A DNA stretch of 64,000 bases from Hydrogenophaga sp. 2FB (GCF_005503365.1 NZ_SCML01000005.1:1-64000); one strand, 5' to 3'; shown: positions 24,434 to 34,201, numbered from the stretch's first letter. Made by a program: numbers and translations. The notes: generated from the letters alone by a model not told the origin.

Positions 24434-25480
24434 TCAGGCCAGTTCGACCAGGCGGCCGGTCCTGGCGGCCTCGGCAATGCCTTCGGTGACCCGCAGGTTC
24501 TGCAGGCCGTCGCGGGCGGTCACCAGCGGCGCTGCTTCGCCGCGCACGACGGCGCCAAAGTGTTCGATCTGGTGTTTCAGCGGGTCGTCGCGCACCATGC
24601 CCACGGTGCTCACTTCAAACGGCTTCCACCACGAGCGGTCTTCGGGGCGCGGGTAGGTTTTGAGGCGCATGGTCGGCACCGAAAGGCTGCCGTTGGTGCC
24701 GGCGAGGACGTAGCAGTCTTCGTCGTCGTAACTCGGGTAGGCCTTGTTTTCCTGCGAGGTCTGTTCCCAGCTGCGCGGGCTGGCCGCGGTGTCGCTGAGC
24801 ATGAAGCTGCCGAGCGCGCCACTGGCAAAGCGCAGGTTGATGGCCACGGTGTCTTCCACCGGGAACCCGCGCGTGGCGCTCGATGCGATGGCCTGCACGG
24901 TCACGATCTCGCCGCACAACATGCGCAGGTTGTGCACCTCGTGGATCATGTTCAGCAGGATGGGGCCGCCACCGATCTCGCGGCGCCATGGGCCGTCGTC
25001 GAAGTAGTGGTCGGGTTTGAAGAAGGTCGCGCTGCCCATCACGCTGACCAGCCGGCCCAACTGGCCGGACTCGACCACCTGCCGTGCCTTGGCCATGATG
25101 GGGCTGTGCGCGCGGTGGTGGCCGATGAGGACGCTTGCGCCATCGCGCTCGGCCGCCTGCACCAGCGCCTGGCCTTCGGCCACGGTGGTGGCGATCGGCT
25201 TTTCCACCAGCACCGGCAGACCCGCCGCGATGCACTGCAGCGCTTGCGGCACGTGCAAGGGATTGGGCGTGGCCAGCAAGACGCCATCGGGTCGGTCTTT
25301 GGCCAGCAGCTTGTCGATGCTGGTGTACACCGGCACCCCCGCCTGCGCGGCCACCGTCGCGGCGGCGGGCGAAGGGTCCACGACGGCGGACAGGGCGCAC
25401 GTGGGACTGGCGAGCAGCACACGGATGTGGGCCTGACCGATCAGGCCGGCGCCGGCAACAGCAATGCGGGTCTTGGACAT
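24434..25480 (-). CDS. Gfo/Idh/MocA-family oxidoreductase
   Basis: A 348-residue NAD(P)-dependent oxidoreductase. The Rossmann domain begins RIAVAGAGLIGQAHIRVL (about residues 5-22), the family motif VEKPIA lies near residue 95, and the C-terminal alpha/beta domain contains GGPILLNMIHEVHNLRML with the conserved histidines. The start MSKTRIAV at 25480 is chosen over a longer open frame. It lies between dctP (200 bases upstream) and aroQ (28 bases downstream). In this operon it may oxidise a cyclitol or a cyclohexanecarboxylate such as quinate (inference). Confidence 0.9.
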   Translation of the reverse strand: MSKTRIAVAGAGLIGQAHIRVLLASPTCALSAVVDPSPAAATVAAQAGVPVYTSIDKLLAKDRPDGVLLATPNPLHVPQALQCIAAGLPVLVEKPIATTVAEGQALVQAAERDGASVLIGHHRAHSPIMAKARQVVESGQLGRLVSVMGSATFFKPDHYFDDGPWRREIGGGPILLNMIHEVHNLRMLCGEIVTVQAIASSATRGFPVEDTVAINLRFASGALGSFMLSDTAASPRSWEQTSQENKAYPSYDDEDCYVLAGTNGSLSVPTMRLKTYPRPEDRSWWKPFEVSTVGMVRDDPLKHQIEHFGAVVRGEAAPLVTARDGLQNLRVTEGIAEAARTGRLVELA

Positions 25481-25629
25481 GGCGAGGCGAAATGCAACGG
25501 GTGAATGAGAGCCTTGCGAGAGAGAGCGTCCGCACAAGTGCGCGGCCCTGCGAACGCGTGCCAAATCTCCGGCGCGACGTGTCGGCTCCAGGGCACCTGA
25601 GGATCCGGCTCGGCCGGTCCCAGGGTGCG

Positions 25630-25664
25630 CCCCCTTGAGGGGGTGACGGCCCGAGCATCGGGCC
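25630..25664. repeat. Two adjacent hairpins downstream of dctP
   Basis: CCCCCTTGAGGGGG (25630-25643) and GGCCCGA-GCA-TCGGGCC (25648-25664) form two neighbouring stems in the 200-base gap between dctP and the Gfo/Idh gene. The GGGGTGACGGCCC part recurs at about 30421-30433 after another leftward gene. They could be a REP-like element, an mRNA stabiliser at the dctP 3' end, or a partial terminator that lowers expression of downstream genes. Confidence 0.5.
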
Positions 25665-25679
25665 GGCGCAGGGGTGGGT

Positions 25680-26678
25680 TTACTTCCTTACTTTGGCCAG
25701 TTCGGCCTGCAGGCTCTGCACCGTGTCCTGCCCCACCGCCACGGCGTACTTGGCGATCACCGGGCGCAGCTTGTCGCGCAGTTTGTCGGTCTCGGCGGCC
25801 GAGAGTTCGGTCACCTGCATGCCGCCCTTCTTCATGTTGTCCAGCGCCGAGGCGACCTGACCACGCGCCTGTTCGCGCTGGTACTTGGCCGATTCCTGCG
25901 CCGCACCGGCAATGATCTTTTTCTGCGCCGCGTCCAGCGTGTCCCAGAACTTCTTGCTGATGATCACCGACTGCGGGTTGTACTGGTGGTTGCTCAGCAC
26001 CACGTGCTTCTGCACCTCATAGAACTTGTTGGCGTTGATCACGGTGACCGGGTTTTCCTGGCCGTCGATCGCCTTCTGCTCCAGTGCGGCGTACACCTCG
26101 GGGAAGGGCAGGGGCGTGGGGTTGGCGCCCAGGGCCTTGACCCAGTCCACGTTGATCGGGTTGGGGATCACGCGCAGCTTCAGGCCATCGAGGTCCTCCG
26201 CCTTGTTGATGGGGCGCTTGCTGTTGGTGATGGTGCGAAAGCCCAGCTCGTAGTAGGCCAGGCCGATCAGGCCTTTCTCTTGCAGCTTGTCGTGCAGCTT
26301 CTTGCCGAAGGGTCCATCGACAACCGCGTCGGCTTCCTTCGAGTTCGCGAACATGAAGGGGAAGTCGTAGATCGCGAATTCCTTGACCTGGCTGGCGAAG
26401 ATGCCCGAGTTCATCGACGCCATCTCCAGCGTGCCACCCTGGATGGCCGACACGTTGGCCTGGTCGCTGCCCAGCGTGCCGCCGGGGAACAGGTTGACCT
26501 TGATCTTGCCGCCGGACTTGGCCGCGACGATCTCGGCGAATTTCTCCATGCCCATCACGATCGGGTGGCCCTTGGGGTTCTGGGTCGCGAACTTGATGGT
26601 CTTGTCCTGCGCGTGGACGGCGCCAAAGGCGGTCACCGCGATGGCGGCAACGAGGGTTTTGAGCATCAGACGTTTCAT
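25680..26678 (-). CDS. dctP: TRAP transporter solute-binding protein (DctP family)
   Basis: A 332-residue periplasmic TRAP receptor. The signal peptide (MKRLMLKTLVAAIAVTAFGAVHA) is cleaved before QDKTIKFATQN. The body shows the DctP pattern, including ELGFRTITNSKRPINKAEDL with the conserved arginine that binds carboxylates, and LKLRVIPNP. The start at 26678 has a ribosome site GGAGACACC. It follows dctM by 92 bases in the operon dctQ-dctM-dctP-Gfo/Idh-aroQ-aroE-eamA. The adjacent dehydroquinase and shikimate/quinate dehydrogenase suggest quinate, shikimate or dehydroshikimate as ligand (inference). Confidence 0.93.
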   Translation of the reverse strand: MKRLMLKTLVAAIAVTAFGAVHAQDKTIKFATQNPKGHPIVMGMEKFAEIVAAKSGGKIKVNLFPGGTLGSDQANVSAIQGGTLEMASMNSGIFASQVKEFAIYDFPFMFANSKEADAVVDGPFGKKLHDKLQEKGLIGLAYYELGFRTITNSKRPINKAEDLDGLKLRVIPNPINVDWVKALGANPTPLPFPEVYAALEQKAIDGQENPVTVINANKFYEVQKHVVLSNHQYNPQSVIISKKFWDTLDAAQKKIIAGAAQESAKYQREQARGQVASALDNMKKGGMQVTELSAAETDKLRDKLRPVIAKYAVAVGQDTVQSLQAELAKVRK

Positions 26679-26770
26679 GGTGTCTCCAAAGAAGTGATAG
26701 GCAGTGCGCTGGAATCTGAGAACCTCGGCCCGCGGCGCACCACGCACAGGCCGGGTATGGAAAAAGGAAC

Positions 26771-28054
26771 TCAGTTGCCGATCAGCCAGCGCGCCGGCAC
26801 CATGACCAGCGAGGGGAACAGCACCAGCAGGAACATCACCGCCATCTGCACCAGCATGAAGGGCAGCACGCCGCGCGTGACGTCGTCCATGCGCATGCGG
26901 CCCACGCCGGCCACGGTGTTGAGCACGGTGCCCACGGGCGGCGTCACCAGGCCGATCGAGTTGTTGATGATGAACAGCACGCCGAAGTACACCGGGTCGA
27001 TGCCGGCGGCTTTCACCAGCGGCATCAGCACGGGGGTGAGGATCAGGATGGTGGGCGTCATGTCCATCGCCGTGCCCACCGCGATCACCAGCAGCATGAT
27101 GGCCATCATCAGCAGCGTCGGGTTGTCCAGCAGCGGCTGCAGCAGGGCGACGATCTGGTCGGGCAACTGCGCCACCGTGATCAGCCAGGCCGAGACCATC
27201 GCCGCGGCCACCAGGAACATGATCACCGCGGTGGTCTTGGCCGCGTTCAGGAACACCTCGTAGAGCTGCTTCACCGTCAGCTCTCGGTAGATCACGCCGG
27301 CCACGAACAGCGCGTAGACGGCGGCCACCACGGCCGCTTCGGTCGGCGTGAACACGCCCATGCGCAGGCCCACCAGGATGATCAGCGGCAGCATCAGCGC
27401 CCAGCCCGCGCTGCGCATGGCGGCCATCACCTCGCCCGCCGACTTGCGCGGCGGCGGCTCCAGGGCCTCGCGCCGCGTGGTCCACCACCAGGTGGCCCAC
27501 AGGCCCGCCGCCAGCAGGATGCCGGGGAAGATGCCCGCGAGGAACAGCTTGGAAATCGACACGTTGCCCGCGACACCGAAGATCACGAAGCCGATCGAGG
27601 GCGGGATGATCGGGCCGATCACGCCGCACGCCGCGATCAGGCCGCCGCTGCGCGCCTTGTCGTGGCCGGCCTTCACCATCATCGGCAGCAGCAAGGCGGT
27701 GAGCGCGGCCGCGTCGGCCACGGCCGAGCCCGAGAGCGCCGACAGCAGACAGGCCGCGACGATGGTCACGTAGCCCAGGCCGCCGCGCACATGGCCCACC
27801 AGCGCCATCGCGAAGTTCACGATGCGGCGCGACAGGCCGCCGGTGTTCATGATTTCGCCGGCCAGCATGAAGAAGGGCACGGCCAGCAGTGGGAAACTGT
27901 TGGAGCCTTCAATGAGGTTCTGCGCGAGGATCTGCGCATCGAACATGCCCATGTGCAGCATCAGGGCCACACCGCTGAGCAGCAACGCGAAGGAAATGGG
28001 CACGCCGATGGCCATGGCGGCCAGCAAAGCACCGAGGAAGATAGCGATCGTCAT
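26771..28054 (-). CDS. dctM: TRAP transporter large permease (DctM)
   Basis: A 427-residue membrane protein of the DctM/ion transporter superfamily with about 12 hydrophobic segments. Family features: FLGALLAAMAIGVPISFALL at the start, AGEIMNTGGLSRRIVNFA near residue 65, the GSAVADAAALTALLLPMMVKAG loop near 105, and IIPPSIGFVIFG. It starts 18 bases after dctQ. It forms the sodium-coupled translocation channel with DctQ. Confidence 0.95.
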   Translation of the reverse strand: MTIAIFLGALLAAMAIGVPISFALLLSGVALMLHMGMFDAQILAQNLIEGSNSFPLLAVPFFMLAGEIMNTGGLSRRIVNFAMALVGHVRGGLGYVTIVAACLLSALSGSAVADAAALTALLLPMMVKAGHDKARSGGLIAACGVIGPIIPPSIGFVIFGVAGNVSISKLFLAGIFPGILLAAGLWATWWWTTRREALEPPPRKSAGEVMAAMRSAGWALMLPLIILVGLRMGVFTPTEAAVVAAVYALFVAGVIYRELTVKQLYEVFLNAAKTTAVIMFLVAAAMVSAWLITVAQLPDQIVALLQPLLDNPTLLMMAIMLLVIAVGTAMDMTPTILILTPVLMPLVKAAGIDPVYFGVLFIINNSIGLVTPPVGTVLNTVAGVGRMRMDDVTRGVLPFMLVQMAVMFLLVLFPSLVMVPARWLIGN

Positions 28055-28072
28055 GTCAGTCTTCCTGTGCGT

Positions 28073-28609
28073 TCAGGCTTGGGGCTTGCCGGGAGGCGGC
28101 ACGTCTTCGGATTCGCGGATGCCGATGAGCTCGTCCTCGCTCATCTGGCCCGCGAGCAGGCGCCACAGGGTGAGCAGCAGCACGGGCGCGGCCAGCAGCG
28201 CGAACAGCATGCCGCTGGCGTAGAAATAGGCCATCGAGGTCTCCATCACCGCGCTGGTGGATTCCCAGTTGATCTTCACCTGCTCCCATGCGCCCTGGTA
28301 GATCAGCCAGCACACGTACAGCATCAGCCCCAGGCTCGCGGCCAGGCACAGCTTGCGGCCGAGCACCGGCAGGCGCGAGATCAGCGAATCGGTGCCGAGG
28401 TGGGCGCGTTCGTTGAGCGCCACCACGGCGCCCAGAAAGGTCATCCACACGAACAGCCAGCGCGACAACTCTTCGGAGAGGGTGATGCCCGAGTTGAAGC
28501 CGTAGCGCATCACCACGTTGCCAAACACCATCACCACCATGCAGGCGAGAAACAGCACCATCAGCCAGGCGAGCAGCCGGCAGTAGGCGTTGATGAGTTT
28601 CTGGATCAC
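28073..28609 (-). CDS. dctQ: TRAP transporter small permease (DctQ)
   Basis: A 178-residue protein with four hydrophobic segments and the DctQ pattern (VVMRYGFNSGITLSEELSRW, FLGAVVALNERAHLGTD). The start codon is GTG at 28609, with AGGAGACA about 5 bases upstream. It is the first gene of the leftward operon and is divergent from the chemoreceptor gene across about 250 bases that hold a palindromic A/T-rich region. Confidence 0.92.
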   Translation of the reverse strand: MIQKLINAYCRLLAWLMVLFLACMVVMVFGNVVMRYGFNSGITLSEELSRWLFVWMTFLGAVVALNERAHLGTDSLISRLPVLGRKLCLAASLGLMLYVCWLIYQGAWEQVKINWESTSAVMETSMAYFYASGMLFALLAAPVLLLTLWRLLAGQMSEDELIGIRESEDVPPPGKPQA

Positions 28610-28650
28610 GCGTGTCTCCTGGGTTGTTTCGTTCGGTTTTGTTAATGTAC

Positions 28651-28684
28651 GAACTGGTTAGTTTTACGCGAATTGGTAATTACC
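28651..28684. promoter_or_regulatory. Candidate operator region for the TRAP operon
   Basis: The 34 bases hold two related blocks, GAACTGGTTAGTT (28651-28663) and GAATTGGTAATTA (28670-28682), 19 bases apart. The second overlaps a perfect palindrome, GGTAATTACC (28675-28684). This is the only A/T-rich stretch between dctQ and the divergent chemoreceptor. A TetR-type regulator is encoded 1.8 kb away; the link between them is inference. Confidence 0.45.
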
Positions 28685-28858
28685 CTAGGTGAAAACGCCG
28701 GCCATCGGATCGCTCCGTGTGTATGCCCCGCACTCAAGATCGGCGCGAATCAACCGATGTCCACACCAAGCCTGTGCAGGCCGCCCGTCCCGTGACGCGC
28801 CCGATGTCCTGTGCCCGCCCCTTTGTGCCCATCCCATTCCAGAAAGCTTGTTCCCCGC

Positions 28859-30406
28859 ATGAAACTCAATGACATCAAGGTCGGCAGCCGCCTGGCCGTC
28901 GCCTTCGGACTGGTGTTGCTCATCACCGCGCTGATGGCCGGCATCGGCGTCTGGCGGCTGCAGGAGCTGGTCGACACCACGCGCAAACTGGCCACGACCG
29001 AGAACGAAAAACTCCAGCTGGCCGCGCGCTGGCGCCAGACCATCGACATCAACTGGGTGCGCACCCGCGCGGCCATCCTCGATTCCGACACCAGCCGCAT
29101 TCCAACCTGGCAGGCCGCCATGGACGAGACCTCCAAGATCTCGCAGGCGTCGCGCGATCGCATGCTGGAGCTGGTGCATTCGGACACCGGCAAGAAGATG
29201 CTGGCCGACATCGACGCCGCGCGCGAGGCCTACCGCACACCCCGCGGCGCCGTGATGAAGGCGCGCATCGCCGGCGAGGACGTGAGCGTGGCGCTCGACC
29301 GCGACCTCAAGCCCTTGGCCGAGGCCTACATCAACACCATTCTCAAACTGGAGGAGCGGCAGCAGGGCCTGTACGACGCCACGCTGAAAGAGGCGGAAGA
29401 GAACGCGGTCCAGGGCCGTACCATCCTGGTCGCGGGCGGTGTGCTCGCCCTCCTGCTCGGCGCCGCTGCCGCCTTCGTGCTCAGCCGCTCGATCACCGTG
29501 CCCTTGCGCAAGGCCGCTCAGAACGCGCGCCTGATCGCCGACGGCGACCTCACCCAACCGATCGACACCGATGGCCGCGATGAAGCCGCCCAGCTGTTGC
29601 AGGCCCTCAGCGGCATGCGCGACAGCCTCGTGCGTGTGGTGGCCAACGTGCGCGGCAACGCCGAGAGCGTGGCCACGGCCAGCGCCGAAATCTCCCAGGG
29701 CAACAACGACCTGTCGGCACGCACCGAGCAACAGGCCAGCGCGCTGGAAGAAACCGCCGCGTCCATGGAACAGCTGAGCTCCACCGTGCGCCAGAACGCC
29801 GACAACGCGCAGCAGGCCAACCAGCTGGCCAAGAGCGCGTCCACCGTGGCCACGCAGGGCGGCGACGTCGTCGCGCAGGTGGTGGACACCATGAAGGGCA
29901 TCAACGACAGCTCGAAGAAGATCGCCGACATCATCAGCGTGATCGACGGCATCGCCTTCCAGACCAACATCCTCGCGCTCAACGCGGCGGTGGAAGCCGC
30001 GCGCGCCGGCGAGCAAGGCCGTGGCTTCGCGGTAGTGGCGGGCGAGGTGCGCAACCTGGCCCAGCGCAGCGCGCAAGCCGCCAAGGAGATCAAGGAACTG
30101 ATCACCGCCAGCGTGGACCGCGTGGCGCAAGGCACCGCGCTGGTCGACCAGGCCGGCGTGACCATGGCCGAGGTGGTGGGCTCGATCCAGCGCGTGACCG
30201 ACATCATGGGCGAGATCAGCGCGGCCAGCATCGAACAGAGTTCGGGCGTGGCCCAGGTGGGCGAAGCGGTGACGCAGATGGACCAGGCCACGCAGCAGAA
30301 CGCCGCGCTGGTGGAGGAGAGCGCCGCGGCGGCCTCCAGCCTGAAGACGCAGGCGGCTCAGATGGTGGATGCGGTGGCGGTGTTCAAACTCGCCCACCAC
30401 GCCTGA
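28859..30406 (+). CDS. Methyl-accepting chemotaxis protein
   Basis: A 515-residue chemoreceptor. A first membrane segment ([18 protein letters not shown]) is followed by a periplasmic four-helix-bundle sensor domain of about 150 residues. A second membrane segment ([20 protein letters not shown], near residue 190), a HAMP linker ([21 protein letters not shown]) and the signalling domain follow, with the hairpin tip [20 protein letters not shown]. There is no C-terminal NWETF-type pentapeptide. The start at 28859 skips 16 codons without a ribosome site. Its position opposite a TRAP/quinate-like operon suggests the cell may swim towards the same compound; that is inference. Confidence 0.93.
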   Translation: MKLNDIKVGSRLAVAFGLVLLITALMAGIGVWRLQELVDTTRKLATTENEKLQLAARWRQTIDINWVRTRAAILDSDTSRIPTWQAAMDETSKISQASRDRMLELVHSDTGKKMLADIDAAREAYRTPRGAVMKARIAGEDVSVALDRDLKPLAEAYINTILKLEERQQGLYDATLKEAEENAVQGRTILVAGGVLALLLGAAAAFVLSRSITVPLRKAAQNARLIADGDLTQPIDTDGRDEAAQLLQALSGMRDSLVRVVANVRGNAESVATASAEISQGNNDLSARTEQQASALEETAASMEQLSSTVRQNADNAQQANQLAKSASTVATQGGDVVAQVVDTMKGINDSSKKIADIISVIDGIAFQTNILALNAAVEAARAGEQGRGFAVVAGEVRNLAQRSAQAAKEIKELITASVDRVAQGTALVDQAGVTMAEVVGSIQRVTDIMGEISAASIEQSSGVAQVGEAVTQMDQATQQNAALVEESAAAASSLKTQAAQMVDAVAVFKLAHHA

Positions 30407-30433
30407 GTTGGCGCGGCTTGGGGGTGACGGCCC

Positions 30434-31114
30434 TCAGGCGCGCACGTAGCGCACCACCATCTCGGTGATGGCGGCGCGGCGCGCGGCCATCGCCTTCGCA
30501 TCGGCCATGTCGAGCTTGAAGATCAGGCCGAAGGTGTGGCGGTTGGACACGTTGAAGAACGTCAATGCCGAGATGGACGCATGGATGTCGATGGCGTTGA
30601 GCCCCGGGCGGAACACGCCGGACGCCACGCCACGCTCGTACAGCTTGCGGATCGACGAAATCGCCGGCACGTTGAGCTGCTGGATGCTCTGGCTCTGCGC
30701 CAGGTACTGGCCCCGGTTCATGTTTTCCGACATCACCACCCGGATGTAGTTCTCGTGGGTGGCGTGGTGGTCGAAGGTGAACTCGACCAGCTTGCGCAGC
30801 GCCGCCTCGGGTTCGAGGTCTTCCAGGTGCTGCTGGCTCTCGATCTCCCGCATCTGCCGGTACGACTCTTCGAGCACCGCGAGGTACAAGCCCTCCTTGC
30901 TGCCGAAGTAGTAATAGATCATGCGCTTGCTGGTCTGCGTGGCGGCCGCGATCTCGTCGATGCGCGCGCCCGCCAGACCCTTCTCCGCGAACTCGGTCAT
31001 GGCCACTTCCATGATGTTGGCCATGGTCCGCTCCGGGTCGTTGGTGCGGGTGGTTTCCTTCGCGGGCGCGGCGCTTCTGGCGCTCCGTCGTCTGGAATGT
31101 ACCGTTTCGTTCAT
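30434..31114 (-). CDS. TetR/AcrR-family regulator
   Basis: A 226-residue TetR-type repressor. A basic, disordered N-terminus of about 30 residues precedes the helix-turn-helix (MEVAMTEFAEKGLAGARIDE, then TSKRMIYYYFGSKEGLYLAV, near residues 36-80), followed by an all-helical ligand domain. The start at 31114 (MNETVHSRRR) is chosen over the long upstream frame, which is antisense-type noise in the EamA gene. It is the last gene of aroE-aroQ-eamA-tetR, 26 bases after eamA. It probably senses an aromatic or alicyclic acid and controls these operons (inference). Confidence 0.9.
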   Translation of the reverse strand: MNETVHSRRRSARSAAPAKETTRTNDPERTMANIMEVAMTEFAEKGLAGARIDEIAAATQTSKRMIYYYFGSKEGLYLAVLEESYRQMREIESQQHLEDLEPEAALRKLVEFTFDHHATHENYIRVVMSENMNRGQYLAQSQSIQQLNVPAISSIRKLYERGVASGVFRPGLNAIDIHASISALTFFNVSNRHTFGLIFKLDMADAKAMAARRAAITEMVVRYVRA

Positions 31115-31140
31115 TTCCGCAGTATAGGCCGGGAAACCCC

Positions 31141-32031
31141 TCAAGGTGTTGGTGTGGCGGGCCACCAGCGCCGCAGTGGGTTGAACCCCGTCACCAGGGC
31201 AGAGGCCACCAGCACCAGCGCGCCGCCCACGAAGATGCCGGGCGACAGCGCTTCGCCCAGGAAGAGGTGGCCCCAGGTCACGCCGAACACCGGAATCAGG
31301 AAGATCGGGCTCAGCGCCGCGACCGGCGTGACGTGGCGCACGATGCGAAGGTGCAACCAGTACGCGATGCCCGACGTGACCACGCCCATGACCAGCACCG
31401 AGCCCAGCGCCGCCGGCGTGAACCGGGCTTCGGGCAGGCCCCAGAGGGTGCTCGGCAAGAGCAACACCATGGCCACCAGGTGGATGCCCGCCGCAATCGC
31501 CAGCGGCTGCATGCGCGTGGTGGCGCGCTTCATGAGCGGCGTGGCGAAGCCAAAGCTGGCTGCGCCCAGCACGCAGGCCAGCGCCGCGGCCAGCGTGGTG
31601 GCATCGGGCTGCACCGGCCCCAGCCGCACGATCAGGCCCACGCCCACGAGCCCCAGCACGCAGCCCAACAGCTTGCGCCGGGTGAGCGTGTCTTCCTTCA
31701 TCCACGCCGACGAGAGCGTGCCGAACAGCACCGCCGTGGTGTTGAGCAGCGCGCTGTAGCCCGAAGGCAAGTACAGCCCGGCCCAGGCGAACACCATGAA
31801 CGGCACGGCCACCGACAACGCGCCGAGCACCAACAGTTCGCGCCAGTGTTGCCACGGCCAGCGTTCGCGCAGGGCTCGCATGATCAGCACCAGCGTGATG
31901 CTGGCCAGCGCCGCGCGGCAGCCCGCGAGCACCCACGGCCCCATCGCCGGACTGGCGATGCGAATGAACAGAAACGATGCCCCCCACAGGGCCGAAAGGC
32001 CCACGATCTGTGCGAACTGGCGGGCCTGCAC
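31141..32031 (-). CDS. EamA/DMT-family transporter
   Basis: A 296-residue protein with ten hydrophobic segments in two EamA repeats. The start codon is GTG at 32031, 6 bases after the aroQ stop, and tetR follows 26 bases after its end. It is the counterpart of the EamA gene at 22232-23101, which also sits beside an aroE/aroQ pair. A metabolite exporter of unknown substrate is the best reading. Confidence 0.88.
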   Translation of the reverse strand: MQARQFAQIVGLSALWGASFLFIRIASPAMGPWVLAGCRAALASITLVLIMRALRERWPWQHWRELLVLGALSVAVPFMVFAWAGLYLPSGYSALLNTTAVLFGTLSSAWMKEDTLTRRKLLGCVLGLVGVGLIVRLGPVQPDATTLAAALACVLGAASFGFATPLMKRATTRMQPLAIAAGIHLVAMVLLLPSTLWGLPEARFTPAALGSVLVMGVVTSGIAYWLHLRIVRHVTPVAALSPIFLIPVFGVTWGHLFLGEALSPGIFVGGALVLVASALVTGFNPLRRWWPATPTP

Positions 32032-32037
32032 CGGGCG

Positions 32038-32508
32038 TCAGCCCGCTGCTGCTGCTGCTGCGACCTTGCGCACCAGGCCTTCGATGGCCAGCGTGTAGCC
32101 ATCGGTGCCGAACCCGACCACGATGCCCGCCGCCGCTGGCGACACATAGGAGTGGTGGCGGAAGGCCTCGCGCGCGTGCACGTTGGAGATGTGGATCTCG
32201 ATCACCGGCAAGGGCTTCACGCCGCTGATCGCGTCAAAGATTGCCACCGAGGTGTGCGTGAACGCGCCGGGGTTGAACACCACACCCGCCACCTCGCCCG
32301 TCTTGAAGCGCTTGCCCGCATCGTGGATCTTGTCGATCAGCGCGCCTTCGTGGTTGCTCTGAAACGCCTCCAGCTCGTACCCCAGGCGCTGCGCGGTCGC
32401 GCGGCATTGCGCTTCCACATCGGCCAGTGTGGTCGCGCCGTACACGCCGGGTTCGCGTGTGCCCAGCAGGTTGAGGTTGGGGCCGTTGAGCAGCAAGAGG
32501 GTCGCCAT
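32038..32508 (-). CDS. aroQ: Type II 3-dehydroquinate dehydratase (second copy)
   Basis: A 156-residue type II dehydroquinase with the canonical signature [20 protein letters not shown], then [17 protein letters not shown] and [19 protein letters not shown] with the catalytic histidine. It differs from the TRAP-operon copy mainly in its classical N-terminal loop, so this one may be the biosynthetic or the better-conserved copy. A run of alanines ends the protein. The start at 32508 lies 44 bases after aroE. Confidence 0.95.
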   Translation of the reverse strand: MATLLLLNGPNLNLLGTREPGVYGATTLADVEAQCRATAQRLGYELEAFQSNHEGALIDKIHDAGKRFKTGEVAGVVFNPGAFTHTSVAIFDAISGVKPLPVIEIHISNVHAREAFRHHSYVSPAAAGIVVGFGTDGYTLAIEGLVRKVAAAAAAG

Positions 32509-32552
32509 GGGTGTCTCGTGTGTTTCGTGTGTAGGGGTGTTTGGAATGCAGC

Positions 32553-33377
32553 TTAAACCAGCGGCACGGTGAGCTGTGCCAGCACGGCGGCGGTGTCGGG
32601 CCGCACGCCGCGCCACCACAGAAACGCCTCGGCGGCTTGCTCCACCAGCATGCCCACGCCGTCGGCCACGCGCGCCACGCCAGCGGCCTGCGCCTGCTTC
32701 AGGAAAGGCGTGAGGCCTTTGCCATAGACCATCTCGTAAGCCAGTGCGCCGGGCGCGAACAGGCCATCGGGCAAGGGCAGCGCGTCTTGCGACAGGCCGG
32801 TGGACGTGGCGTTGATGACCACGTCGAACGACTGGCCCAGCAGCGTGTCGTAACCACCGGTTTGCAATGGCACGTGCGCCGCGAAGTCGTGCCGCAACTG
32901 GTGCGCCTTGTCGGGCGTGCGGTTGGCCACGGAGAGCAGGGCGGGACGCTCTGCCGCGATCGGCAGCAGCGCGCCGCGCGTGGCGCCACCTGCGCCCAGC
33001 AGCAGCACACGCTTGCCGGCCAGGGGAAAGCCCAGGTTGCGCTGGATGTCGTTGACCAGGCCCACGCCGTCGAAGTTGTCGGCCAGGATGCGGTCGCCGT
33101 CGACGAACTTCAGGCAGTTGGCCGCGCCGGCCAGGCGCGCGCGCTCGGTGGGCTCGGTGGCGATCTCGAAAGCCTGCAGCTTGAACGGCAGGCTCACGTT
33201 CACGCCGCGCCCGCCGCTGGCTCGAAAGGCCAGCACGGTGTCGGCAAAACCATCGAGCGGTGCTTCGATGGCGGTGTAGTGAATGTCTTGCCCCGTGGCC
33301 TGGGCAAACTGGGTGTGGATCAGCGGCGATTTGCTGTGGCCAATGGGGTGGCCAAGAACGGCGTAGCGGTCGGTCAT
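32553..33377 (-). CDS. aroE: Shikimate dehydrogenase (classical AroE)
   Basis: A 274-residue shikimate dehydrogenase. It carries the substrate loop [16 protein letters not shown], the catalytic-lysine loop NVSLPFK (lysine near 65), ADNFDGVGL with the catalytic aspartate near 101, the NADP loop [13 protein letters not shown] followed by [10 protein letters not shown], and [13 protein letters not shown]. All classical motifs are present, unlike the paralogue at 23109-23942. It is the first gene of aroE-aroQ-eamA-tetR and is divergent from the DsbA-family gene, with 85 bases between starts. Confidence 0.95.
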   Translation of the reverse strand: MTDRYAVLGHPIGHSKSPLIHTQFAQATGQDIHYTAIEAPLDGFADTVLAFRASGGRGVNVSLPFKLQAFEIATEPTERARLAGAANCLKFVDGDRILADNFDGVGLVNDIQRNLGFPLAGKRVLLLGAGGATRGALLPIAAERPALLSVANRTPDKAHQLRHDFAAHVPLQTGGYDTLLGQSFDVVINATSTGLSQDALPLPDGLFAPGALAYEMVYGKGLTPFLKQAQAAGVARVADGVGMLVEQAAEAFLWWRGVRPDTAAVLAQLTVPLV

Positions 33378-33462
33378 GGGATGGGCTGCGTTGGGAAGCT
33401 GCCATTGTGGCGCAAGCCCCTGGAGGGCCTGCGGACATGAGGCCCGGCCTACCATCGACGCC

Positions 33463-34128
33463 ATGAACACCACCAACACCCCTCTCAAGATCGATTTCGT
33501 GTCCGACGTCTCCTGCCCCTGGTGTGCCGTGGGCCTGGGCGCGCTGGAAGAAGCGCTGCAGAAACTGCAAGGCGAGAACGTGCAGGCCGAACTGCACTTC
33601 CAGCCCTTTGAACTCAACCCCAAGATGGGCGCGCAAGGCCAGGACATCGGCGAGCACCTGGCCGAGAAATACGGCTCCACGCCCGAGCAGCAGGCGCAGA
33701 TCCGCAACACCATCCGCGCGCGCGGCGCCGAAGTCGGCTTTGCCTTCAACCCCGAAGGGCGCGGCCGCATCTGGAACACCTTTGATGCGCACCGGCTGCT
33801 GCACTGGGCGGGCGAGGAGGGCGCACCCGGTCAACAGCACGCGCTGAAGAAAGCGCTCATGGCCGCCTGCCACACCCGCAGTGAGGCCATGGGCCACCAC
33901 GACGTGCTGCTGGGCTGCGTGCGCGAGGTCGGGCTGGACGAAGCGCGGGCCAAAGCCATTCTGGCCAGCGACGAGTTCGCGCAGGACGTGCGCGAGCGCG
34001 AAGCCTTCTACCAGAGCCACGGCATCCACTCGGTGCCAGCGGTGATCATCAACGACCAGCATTTGATTTCGGGTGGGCAGCCGGCAGCGGTGTTCGAACA
34101 GGCGCTGCGGCAGATTGCGGGGGCGTGA
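33463..34128 (+). CDS. DsbA-family (FrnE-like) oxidoreductase
   Basis: A 221-residue cytoplasmic DsbA-fold protein of the FrnE/DSBA-like type, with the redox motif SCPWC near residues 16-20 and the cis-proline loop SVPAVIIND near residue 185. No signal peptide is present. The start at 33463 skips an upstream extension of 29 codons that overlaps the aroE promoter. Members act as thiol oxidoreductases or isomerases; the substrate is unknown. Confidence 0.92.
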   Translation: MNTTNTPLKIDFVSDVSCPWCAVGLGALEEALQKLQGENVQAELHFQPFELNPKMGAQGQDIGEHLAEKYGSTPEQQAQIRNTIRARGAEVGFAFNPEGRGRIWNTFDAHRLLHWAGEEGAPGQQHALKKALMAACHTRSEAMGHHDVLLGCVREVGLDEARAKAILASDEFAQDVREREAFYQSHGIHSVPAVIINDQHLISGGQPAAVFEQALRQIAGA

Positions 34129-34201
34129 GCCCCGACGTGGTCAGGCTCCCGTACATTAGCCAACGGTGGCAATGTCGCCACCGACTTTGGCCGATGTCCA
34201 G

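Noticed and set aside
28685-30400. Long minus-strand frame opposite the chemoreceptor
   Set aside because: Shadow of the chemoreceptor gene; the plus-strand product has complete MCP motifs.
31115-31987. N-terminal extension of the TetR frame
   Set aside because: It lies inside the EamA gene in another frame; TetR homology begins at about 31010 and the start at 31114 suffices.
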